This document shows positions 29,119 through 38,382 of a stretch of 64,000 nt of DNA, piece after piece (within the stretch, counting starts at the first letter, position 1; each line of letters opens with the position of its first letter). The notes below the pieces were generated by a model. That model did not search any database, was not told the DNA's origin, and saw only the letters and a list, made by a program, of their open reading frames with translations. The DNA lies in contig NW_005179027.1 in assembly GCF_000350225.1 (NCBI RefSeq), forward strand, positions 150,747-214,746, in the 5' to 3' direction. Source of the DNA: Chondrus crispus (lineage: Eukaryota > Rhodophyta > Florideophyceae > Gigartinales > Gigartinaceae). The translations under genes and the position numbers were made by a program.

Positions 29119-30440
29119 CCTGTGAGCGACTTGCGGCTTTTGGCATTTGCATAATCTGCGTCACTGTATGTGCGCAGACATACCGGGGCTCGAGCGTGAT
29201 ACGAGATGGCCTTGCTCTTGGTGCCCTTGACGTACCGGAGGAGCCATTTGAGCGCATGCCAATTTCCATGGCTCGGTTGCTTGCTGTGTCGCGTCAGCTG
29301 GTTGGTTGTGTGGTATGCCTCGTAGCGAGTGCTATCGACGACATACCGGAGATCTCCTAGAATGGAGCGGTAGTGGGTGGCAAGCGTGGGGGATAGGGGC
29401 GCCATTTGGTTCTCTACGTTCTTGTTTGGCTTTAGCGGCGCGGGGGTTGTTTTTGAATTGCATTCCGACATGTTGTGTTTTGCAAGTATCGTGCTTATGG
29501 TCTGTTCTTGCGAGATGTGGATGCTTCCTTGTGCGTCCCGTGTGATTTGCCATCCGAGGTACGAATGGGGGAAACCGAGATTTTTGATGTTGTACTTTTG
29601 CTTGAGGGCGGTGAGTAGTTCATCGATGAGTTCTTGGTTTGAAGCGGTGACGAGGAAGTCGTCCATGCTTACAGTGAACAGCAGTGTGCCCGTTGTGTGT
29701 GTTTTGGTGAACAGACATGGGTCGCTGTCGCATTTCTGATAGCCTTGCGTGATGAGATGTTTCTGGAGCTCGGTGGTGTAACGGTGGCCGGCGGATCGGC
29801 CCCCATATAGGTTGCCTACTAGTTGTCCCGCTTTGGTGCCGTGCTTGAGGTTTCCGCCGAATCGGGGGTGCTGTCGCACATGGACGCGGAAGCGGGGGTC
29901 ATGTGTCTCGTGTAGGTAGGCTGCCGTGATGTCCATGTACTGTGGAGGCCATCTGTGTGATGCGGCGAGTGCTAGGATTGTGCGCACTGACGTTTTCTCT
30001 GACATAAACGTGGACGTTTGTTTAGGGTCGAAGTGTTTGCCTGGCTGCATGCGGTCGCCTCGGATGGAACAGCGTGCCTTTCGTTTTGCTATTTTTCCTG
30101 TTGGTGTGCGTTTGTATCTGTACGTCATCGTGAGGGGTATGAGTTTTTCGTGCGGGGGCACGTCTGTTTGCGGTATCCATTTGATCGTGGTCTGTTGGTC
30201 CAGCATGTCTAATTCAGCGTTGTGTGCGGTCTCCCATTCTGCCGCGTCCGGGTACTGCCGTGCTGCGTGGACATGGTGTGGTGCCGGTGTGGTTTGGTCG
30301 ATGGTGCGTGGTGGTGGCATGTATCGGTGCTTGTTGGTGCTTTGTGATCGGGGTTTGGGTCTTGTCAGTTTGGTTTTGAATACGTGCGTTGACGTGTGTG
30401 TGGGATCCCGGTGTCGTGAGTATGGTTTGAAGTCGATCGC
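29097..30440 (-). pseudogene. pol: Copia-1 reverse transcriptase segment
   Basis: It follows an in-frame TGA at 30441-30443. Motifs are KWIPQTDVPPHEKLIPL, RYKRTPTGKIAKRKAR, YMDITAAYLHE (motif A) and LFTKTHTTGTLLFTVSMDDF. The catalytic box reads SMDD where copia elements usually have YVDD; both aspartates remain. The frame ends at 29097 just after RKSLTGIMH, where a small indel shifts the RNase H part. Confidence 0.9.
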
Positions 30441-31904
30441 TCAGATGACCCTGTATCGCGCACTGTTTATCGTGATGGTCATGATGTGCGTTTCCGACGT
30501 TGGGAACATGTATCGGACGGGTTCGCTGCGAGCCTGGAGTTTGGTTTTGTGCGCGTGAATTGGTGCCGTTCCGATTTGCCCGAAGGCGAAGATGCGTGTC
30601 ATGCGCGCTGGTCTGCCGTGCCAGGGGTGCCACGGGCTTTTATTGGTGGCACTGTGTCTCATTATGTTGTACTTGAAGACAACATCGCGTACTGCGTCCT
30701 CCCAAAATTGGGGTGGTAGTGACGCGTGATGGAGTGCTGCTCTTGCCCTTGTGAACAGCGTTTTGTTGATTCTTTCGGCAATAGAATTTTCTTGTGGCTG
30801 GTGGGGGGTGTTGGTAATGTGCTGTATGCCGTGAGATTGATATGTGGTTTTTGCGTGCGTCGATGTGAATTCTTTAGCGTTGTCTGTCCTGTACGCTTGG
30901 GGGAGTTTGTTTTGTAGGGACAACGTGTGGAACAGCTGCGGTATTATGGCGTTTACTTCTTGTCTCTTGCGAATGTAGTAGGTGACAAGGTATCTGCTGG
31001 CCGTGTCTATGCAGGTGAATATGTGTGCATTGCCGTGTGTTGACGGGGGTGTGATGGGGCCGCATGTGTCTGACCTTAGTTGCTCGGCGATTTGTTGTGA
31101 GTGGTGTGCGGTTGGGTGTGGCCGGGGGGATTGTCGAGCGTGGGCACATGAGGAACAGCTGATGGGTGGAGGAGCGCCTTGGAGGCTGGCTGGGTGGTTG
31201 GCGATGGTTCCTTCCTGTGCCATGCGTTGAAGCGCTTTTGGCGGGGAGTGATTGAGGGCGAGGTGCCACTGGTACGCGGTTGCTGTGGTTTTTGTCAGTT
31301 GTTTGGGTGTGTGTGGATTGGGGTCGTGGAAGTGTTGTATGTTTGGCGATCGGGTTCTGGTAGGTGTGCGAGTTGGCAATAGGTGTACTGATCTTGTCGC
31401 TGATTGGGGTGGGATGGCCTGTGCTGTGGCCGTTGGTGGCTTGGTCGTCGTGCGCTTGTTGGCTCGTATTGGCATGGTGCGTGCACTTTTGGCTGTGTGT
31501 CGGGTGGTGCGTTTGTGGGGTGACCATGCGTAGGCGTGCAGTGTTTTATGCCATGGAGCCGTGCCGATGACTTTGTTTTGTCTGTCCCTGATGTGTGCCA
31601 TATTTCTGTCAAATGTGACCGTGCATTTTAGTGATGCTAGAGCGTGGACAGATACTAGTGTGTATGGAATGTTCGGGCTGTGTACTGCTCTGAGGCGTAG
31701 GGGGTACCCCTTATTGGTATATGTCTGAATGGTGCCGGCGTGGGTGCATATCGTGGGTTGGTTAGTTGCTGTGAGAGATTTTGTGGGATGGGCGAGGAGC
31801 TTCATGTGTGGGAGGGGGCGGGATGTGTGCGTGGGATGCGCTGCGGAGTCTAGGATGAACATACCCTCCTCGCCTTGGTGGTGGTCGGGTTCGGTGTCGG
31901 ACAT
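30441..31904 (-). pseudogene. pol: Copia-1 protease and integrase segment
   Basis: Protease: MFILDSAAHPTH near 31870, where the usual copia motif is DSGA, so the catalytic glycine is replaced by alanine. Integrase: a zinc-binding pre-domain (WHLALNHSPP, then CSSCAHARQSPR), and the DDE core with DTCGPITPP, AYRTDNAKEFTST and PQENSIAERINKTL. It ends in TGA at 30441-30443, in the same frame as the RT that follows. Confidence 0.92.
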
Positions 31905-32078
31905 GTTGAGCTCACTGTAATGCGAGTCTTCTGGATCAATGATGGCTCGTGCCTTGGCGGCGGGTCGCCTACGTGCTTTCTTTTGATTCTGTGGATGTGT
32001 TTGGTCTCGACATTCGCTGTCCGCGTGTTGCGGGTTCCTGACGCCCTTTGCGATATGATGGCGACAGGGGTTGGTGTG

Positions 32079-32915
32079 TCATGTGGCGGGTCGGCGTATT
32101 TGACGGGGTTGGGGGCGGCGCCCGTGGGTTGGTAGGTACGCTCGTGGGCTGGCTGCTGCCTGTGGCCAGGGGTTGCCTGGTTGGATGGCTTGACGGTAGG
32201 TTTCGATTCGATTGTATTTGTGCACGAAGTCCTTCACGTCTTTGGGTTGCAGTGACAGGAGCTGGAGTCCGATGTCCGCTGTTGTTGGGTTCTGTTTGAC
32301 GCCTTCGATCATGTAGTCTACTGTTGTGCTCTGTTTGGCGATGTCGGGGTAGCGAGCCGTGATCATTTGCGCCCTAATGATCTCATGGCGTTGGACGTAT
32401 TCATAGATTGAATGGCCTGGTTCGATATGGCACTGTTCCGCTAGTTGTTTTAGGTACAGGTGGTCACTCGCATTCGTTGTGTCGAGGTGAGCTTTGAGCT
32501 TCTCGAGGATGTCGTGTGGTGTGGGGTTTTCGTCAGGCATAAGAAGGAGGTTGATGATGTCCGCTGGTATTGTGGCTAGCATTTTGCCCAAGAGTTTGTG
32601 CTTGGCGTGGAGGTAGGTTTTTCGTTCCTGCTCGTCGTCTGGGGTGGGCGGGTTGCCCTCGATATGTTCGATTGCATCTTGGGTGTAGGCTGCTGATTTT
32701 ATGGCCAGGAGCCATGGTCCATAGTTGGATCGGTCCAGCTTGGGGATATCCTTAATGTCCATGGTGGTGGGCGTGTGGGATGGTTTTTGCCTGGGAGGAG
32801 GGATGTAGAGAAGGGCTGCTAGATGTAGGGGGTTGGGCGTTGATGAGGATTCGGAAAGGGGGCGGCGGGGGCGAGGTGGGATGCCTGTCTTTCCGGCTGG
32901 TCTGTTTGCAGGCAC
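32079..32915 (-). CDS. gag: Copia-1 gag
   Basis: The likely start is MDIKDIPKLDRSNYGPW at 32762; the 51 codons before it are proline-rich and partly leader-like. The copia gag signature follows (YGPWLLAIKSA, a helical region, KAHLDTTNASDHLYLKQLAE). It stops at TGA 32079-32081, in frame with the protease-integrase ORF. The zinc-knuckle-like C-R-H-H...H-x4-C segment lies just after this TGA, so the stop falls inside the gag C-terminus. Confidence 0.88.
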   Translation of the reverse strand: MPANRPAGKTGIPPRPRRPLSESSSTPNPLHLAALLYIPPPRQKPSHTPTTMDIKDIPKLDRSNYGPWLLAIKSAAYTQDAIEHIEGNPPTPDDEQERKTYLHAKHKLLGKMLATIPADIINLLLMPDENPTPHDILEKLKAHLDTTNASDHLYLKQLAEQCHIEPGHSIYEYVQRHEIIRAQMITARYPDIAKQSTTVDYMIEGVKQNPTTADIGLQLLSLQPKDVKDFVHKYNRIETYRQAIQPGNPWPQAAASPRAYLPTHGRRPQPRQIRRPAT

Positions 32916-32998
32916 TCGACGGCTGCGAGTGCGTGTAGCGCGATCCAGTTTGCGTTCAGTTGATGGTGTGTCGTAGTGGTGCGAAGCGGGCCATAACC

Positions 32999-33111
32999 TG
33001 ATGAATCGTAATCCTCATGGGGGTCGTCTTTACTCGTCGTTGCCGTCTCGTGGGTCTAAGTACCGCTGGTGACAGACTGTAATGCTGACAGTCTGTCCTT
33101 GCGGTCCGTCA
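32999..33111 (-). repeat. Copia-1 5' LTR (113 bp)
   Basis: It matches 28501-28613 except for two bases. Minus-strand sequence after it (from 32998) starts GGTTATGGCCCGC and should contain the primer binding site; I cannot assign the tRNA. Confidence 0.93.
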
Positions 33112-33438
33112 GGCACAGGCGAACGAGCCAATAATATGCCTAGAAAACGCCCCGCATACAGTTATGGCAGCGTGAGTAGGCAGAGATTCCCAAATCACGG
33201 CCATGGCCCGTCTATTTTAATTCAACAGCTGATATTGAAATGACAGAGAAATTGCACGTACTGAAAAAATGCCAACAAGGCGAATTTTCAAAAGTAGTAC
33301 AGAGTCCTCCCCGAAAGACCGCGCAATTGTGTAGTTGTTGCGTCACGTCTGAGAAAAGACCCACCCCTTACAGTACCTTTAAGCAAAGACCCCCCCTCAC
33401 TATCCTCGCAACACAACACCTCTCGCACCAGCTCCTCT
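33112..33438. other. Short intergenic stretch
   Basis: No gene seen. It begins with the GGCAC target duplication of Copia-1 and leads into the decayed transposase. Confidence 0.5.
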
Positions 33439-33458
33439 GTGTTTCCCTCCATCTCTGT

Positions 33459-34714
33459 CATGGCTCCGATACCCCCCAATCACGCTGCCGCTGCATTGCA
33501 AATCCTTGCCGACACCGCCGTCGAGCGCGAAGATGAGATCGCCCAATTCTGCCCACATCGGCTGTCGCTCAGTTCGGATGACGAGGCCGACTCCCCGTGC
33601 CCCCTCTTTGACAGTTTTTACGCCGAAGGCGGCCCTGAGGCTATTCGCAACATGACCAACTTCCTCCCCAAAACTTTTGAACTGCTTTGGAATAACCTCT
33701 CGGATTTTATCACTCAGTCCTACAATATCGGACGTGAACAGAGATCGAAGATCTCTGGAAAAGATGCACTTTTTATCACACTCACAATGCTGAAAACGGA
33801 GGTCAGTGGGACATGTTGGCGAGAGTCTTCGATATGAAGGGTCCCACATTTGAGCGATTGGTCACACGGTTTGTGCAATTGATTTCACAATTCGTCTTTG
33901 CCTGCTTTGGGGAGAAGGTGGGCGAGCTCCATAAAATGGGATATCTGCAGAAATCTCAAGTCGTTCCCTGAAGCTCGTTATGCGACAGACGTAACTTTTC
34001 GGCAAGCCCTCAGACCTAGCGGAAGTATTGAGGAGGGGAAGAGATATTTCAGTGGAAACACAAGCTTTACGGATATGAAGTGGAAGTTTCGGTCATGCGG
34101 AATGTTCTGGCACTTGGAATGACTGCACACTACCCGGGTTTTGTTTCTGATTTGAAATATTACAGCGAAACCGTGACCGGCATTTGGCAGAGTTGGAGAA
34201 AAGTGGACCTGAGAGAGAGTTGGAAGATTTGGGGAAGCTGAGTATGGAGTATCTGAATATGTGGGCAACTCTTATGTACAAAGAATACCAAGGGGTGCGC
34301 GAAATATTGAGAGGAGTGACCTCTTTGAAAAAGCCGAAGAATGGGAGGCTCTCTCAGTGACGAAAGATACAACCACAAGCTGGCCAGTTACCGAATTATT
34401 GTGGAATTTTTTTGGGAGGCTTTGTGGGTTGTGGACGCTTCTGTCCCGAAAATGGAGATGGGGGAGAGTCAACATACGACGACTACTTTTGCCTAGGTGT
34501 TGCACTGAGGAATTGCCACATCAAATGGCATCCTCTGCGCGCGACGGACCAAGAGCGGTTCACTCGCATTCGTAATCGCATGCATCAGATTGCCGAAATT
34601 ACTATTGAGAAAAGGCGTAGGGTCTTGCAGAGGTACAAGAAAAGGCGCAAGCAACGTGTGAACCATCGCTTCCGATTCACGCAATACGATTCTGAGATTC
34701 CTGATTTTGAATAA
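33459..34714 (+). pseudogene. DDE-type (Harbinger/DDE_4-like) transposase pseudogene
   Basis: The ATG at 33459 (MAPIPPNHAAAALQ) opens a frame encoding FYAEGGPEAIRNMTNFLP and SGKDALFITLTMLK. Near 33800 the frame changes to GGQWDMLARVFDMKGPTFER. A further change leads to DVTFRQALRPSG...EEGKRYFSG (about 33985-34055), then in yet another frame KHKLYGYEVEVSVMRN and GMTAHYPGFVSDL (34057-34155). The tail frame (34412-34714) ends in a basic helix. The EGK-YFSGKHKLYGYKVEV type of block is known from DDE_4/Harbinger-like transposases in oomycetes and algae. At least three frameshifts make it dead. Confidence 0.65.
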
Positions 34715-34869
34715 AATAAGTTCTGAAATACGGCGGCCTCGGCGGTGAACAGCGCGCCCGCGCACCGCGCCCCCGATCGCGCCCCCGATCGCCGTCAGGC
34801 GCCCGTCGCCGCGCGCATGTCCGCGATCCCGTACGCACCCCGTCTGCGCCCCCTTCCGCGCCCCCGATC

Positions 34870-35526
34870 GCCGTCAGGTGCCGGGGCGCTTTGAGCTCGT
34901 CGTCGCCCACCGCGCGCGTAATCGAGATGTGCCCGTTGACCAGCCCGCCCACGACCCAGCCGCCCGCGCGCTTAACGTGCGCTAGCTCCCGCGCGTACGC
35001 GCACTTGTGGTCCGTGGTCAGCGCCCGCACGCCCGCGCGCGAAAGGACGATGGCTCACAAGTAGCCGACGTTGGCCACTAGCAGGTGCTGCTGCGAGTGG
35101 ATGAGCAGGCAGATCGTCGACCCGGCGCACACACGCCGCTGCGACGTCGTCATCGTGACGTCGCAGCGGCGCGTGTGCGACGTCCTGGTCGAGCTGCGAG
35201 ATGTCTCGTTGCAGCGAGGCCAGCGTCGTGGGGGAGTTCGGCGCGAAGAGCAGCGCGCGGTGGTGCAGGAGGGTGGGCACGTGGGTCACACAGTGCTCCG
35301 CGACGAGTTGGCCGGTGGAGGGCCCGCTGTAGCCGGCTGCGACGAGGTAGAGGGAAGAAGCGCGCGTGTATAGGATGAGGTGGTGGTCTTGTTGGTGGGA
35401 CGGCTTGCCCGGGATGGAATGCTCGCCGCAGGGGGGCGGGGATGGCATGATACGGTGTTGTTGGGGGATGTGGGCGAGGATGGCGATGGCAATGCCGGAG
35501 GTTGGGGAAGAAGGGATGTGGGGCAT
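34870..35526 (-). pseudogene. PP2C-type protein phosphatase pseudogene fragment
   Basis: Reading the minus strand across frames gives the PP2C motif order: YLVAAGYSGPSTGQLVAEH (about 35350-35290, equivalent to the DGH..G motif with Asp changed), GSTICLLIHSQQHLLVANVG (about 35120-35065), an in-frame TGA where DSR is expected, then VRALTTDHKCAYARELAHVK, RAGGWVV and ISITRAVGDDELK (about 35030-34890). PP2Cs are metal-dependent Ser/Thr phosphatases; metal-binding Asp residues are lost here. Flanks are GC-rich repeats of a CGCCCCCGATCG motif (34760-34870). Confidence 0.75.
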
Positions 35527-35649
35527 GGGTAATGAGATAATGTGCGGAGGTGGGGGGGGAGGAGGGAGGGAGGGTTGGCAACTGAGTTGTTGTTCGGATT
35601 GTGTGAGGCCCTACAGTAGTCAAGCAAATCATTTGATTATTTTGTTTTG

Positions 35650-36570
35650 ACCCAGTATCCCAGAGATGGTTCGGCTTCCGCGTAGCAAGGGGGATTTTTC
35701 AGAGGTGACGAGCCGTTCTCGAGATGACCGCCGTATCTCGCATTCATCGGCTATGTCGGTCGTTGACCTAATGTTCGTGTGAATCCAGCGGGGAAAGACG
35801 CACTCACCCTAAAACATGAAAAGAATCATGAACCATTCGTTATTTTCCATTTGCCCAAAAATTCGCTGGACGTAAAGTAAACCCGAATTTGAAAAATCCC
35901 ACCACCAGTTTTGCGGACTGACCTCCAGCAAGGTACCTGCCCGCAACAAACGCAAGTCTGGTACATCGTTGTGCCGTCCGACGGATCACGTGCACCTGGG
36001 CGCATACTCGCTGAAGCGAATATTGTAGCTCTCCACAAGGATAGAAAGGTTGTCAGTCGAAAGGGCGATGTGTTTCGTCTTCTTGACAGGCTGAGGGGGG
36101 CCGTTTGGAGAGGACCGCTTTTTACAGGCTTCTTCCTGACTCTGTTCTGCGATTGCTTTGCCGGCATATGTGGCAGATCTTGTGGTGTATTGATCTGTTG
36201 ATGGACTCTGGGTAGGTGACGTGATAGGGGCGTCCATGACGCAAACCGGTGGGACCCGTGTAGTATGAGACTCGTTTGTGCTCATGAGAGAGCGGAAACC
36301 CCACTTCGTTTTCCATCAAGACGGGTCGATCCCGCACTGCTGTAATCAGACGGATGTGAAAACTCGTGAAAAACTCAGATGCCCCGAGTTTTCGGTGTGC
36401 TGTGAATTTTGCAAAACTCGTTCTCTGAAAATTTTGCAATCAGAAAATCCGAGCAAACTCTTGGCCAAAACACGTGTTTTCGCGACTTTACGGACAACGT
36501 TATTGATTTATATAACTCGCTGTGTTGACGTCCCACCCAACCAACTTGGAGGAAAGCATAACCTTTACTG
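35650..36570. other. Unrecognised region left of transposon A2
   Basis: The best ORF is 35986-36285 minus (99 aa, starts MSTNESHTTRVPPVCV, basic KKRSS and KKTKH clusters). I recognise nothing in it. An overlapping minus ORF at 35826-36167 is in another frame. Confidence 0.35.
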
Positions 36571-36975
36571 TACCCTTCCCCGACGGGGCAATTTGGTAAT
36601 TAGTTTGACGGAGCCTAACAAGTGTTTTATGGCACTGTCCTGGGCTACCAAAAAGCATCTGCTACAGCCAGTGGGCCATGTTCCATAGACGACGAAAGGA
36701 CGCCGGTGAAAACAACCTGTTTGAAGCCATTTGACATTTTCACACACGTGCAGAAAGGGCTCAAATGAGAAAAAGGGGCAATTTGGTAATTTTAGTTATG
36801 AACCGGAAAGCGACAACAGATATTGCACAACCTCATCTTCACCGCCTTTATTCTTCCTGAAGGCATGCTTCGAGAGTGTACTGCTCATTGCAGCACCGTA
36901 CCTCGCCCCAGACGAAGGCGAGAAACGCTCTTCGCGTGCGGAAGAGAGCGAGATCTGGTTTTCTGATCCCGACGT

Positions 36976-37340
36976 TCACTTTGCACGTCCGTTTTCACTC
37001 GACAATTGCAGCTGTACGCGCTTGCATTCCCGTTCTGCCTCCTTCTCACCTTTGAGTCGCCTTTTCGTATCAAGTTTTACGTCTCTCTCTTTTCGGCTTT
37101 CAATTATTTCGTCCAAAGTCAGATAGAGAGCAGGTGTCCCTATTTGCAAATCAACATTTTTCGGACGACTTGCGGTCGAACTCTTACTTTTCGAGGAACG
37201 TGTTCTTGTCATAAGGATTTTGTTCACACTCCTGCTCGTGCTCAACAATATTTCAACATCACGGAGTTCTGTTGTGGGGTGACTTGCTGCCTCCAAAATG
37301 TTTTTGAGCTTACGAAAAGTCTGATTGTCGGGGTTGCGAG
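36976..37340 (-). pseudogene. A2 transposase, C-terminal exon-like part left of Gypsy-3
   Basis: The frame encodes NPDNQTFRKLKNIL, a Ser/Thr-rich segment with LMTRTRSSKSKSS, and a charged helical tail (RKERDVKLDTKRRLKGEKE). It ends at 36976. Joining it to the frame right of Gypsy-3 (51024-51161) through one copy of the GCGAG duplication gives a continuous reading frame: ...VNVTNRTR + NPDNQTF... . Confidence 0.75.
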
Positions 37341-38382
37341 TGTAGTGCAATGTGCCTGGCAGGCCGCGAACACAGTCCGACGGTCAAACAAAAAGAAGAA
37401 AAACAGCAACAGAAAGAACCACTGCCGATGGCACGCGCTACGGAGCGTTCGAGACTCCCTTTCCGCTTGTGTGGGCTTGCGGCCCACAGTAGCTCAACTC
37501 CGACGAGGGGGGGTAAGGAAAGATGCCTGGCCCGGGAGGATAATGGTGGCAGAGACTTGTGAAGACTTGAGTGCTCGGCGAGTGCGGGTTGGGCTTGTCT
37601 ACGAGAATGTAACCGCGGTTCGCTGGGTTGTAAGGCCAATGCACGACGAGCGTCTTCAGCACCTTGCGTATAATTCAAGGTCCTCGACTGGGGCTTGTTC
37701 AGCACTACCCGAAGGGATCGTAACCGTGTAGCAACGCTACTACCGACGTGTTGCCCGATGGCTAAAAACACCCTCACCAGCGCGATCGCGATCGCGGTTG
37801 GTGGTACCAACTCTGTCTTATACAGTAAGACCTTCGAAGGAGGCGTCGTTGCAATAGCCTTCCTACGGAACTTGAAACAGTAGCAGCGCTACACAAAGTG
37901 TTGCCCGATGGCTAACACACCTACACCGGATCGGTTGCAACCAATACCGATAGCACCAACAGATAGAAAAGGATAGAGGCAGAAATAGAAATGGATAGGG
38001 AATAGAGATAGAAATAGGACTGGTAAAGGATAAGGAAAAGGAATGGGACCCCGAGCAATGGAGGATGTCGTTAGCAGCGTAGATGTGAAGCGCGTCGCGT
38101 GAACGGAAGCGGTCTTCGACGAAGGCGAGATCTAACTCCGGCAACTTGGGTTACCTTTACTCACTTGGGTTGGTATCTGGACTATGCTAAATAGCCCCGC
38201 CGGGGCGAGTACAGTAGCCCCCGGCTCTAGATTCTAGATCTAATTTGTAAATAGAATTAAATAATTAAAATAATCGTGCACATCGTTGCACACGTGTGTC
38301 CTCCAGCCCGGACCACAGTATCCAATTTCTTTCCTTTCTCACTTCCTTTCACCCTCCTACCCGAGACGGGTATTGCACTACA
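37341..38382 (-). repeat. Gypsy-3 3' LTR (1042 bp)
   Basis: Same length as the other LTR; three substitutions. It contains a GCACACGTGTGT motif near 38287 and a purine-rich stretch with AGATAG-like repeats at 37965-38045. Confidence 0.97.

Larger units (their letters stand above)
28501..33111 (-). mobile_element. Ty1/copia LTR retrotransposon (Copia-1), 4611 bp
   Basis: Direct repeats of 113 bp (28501-28613 and 32999-33111) begin TGATGAATCG and end GTCCGTCA. GGCAC flanks both (28496-28500 and 33112-33116). Coding is on the minus strand in the order gag, protease, integrase, RT, RNase H, which defines Ty1/copia. The LTRs differ at two bases (about 98% identity), so insertion is recent although three lesions interrupt the ORF. 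Confidence 0.96.
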
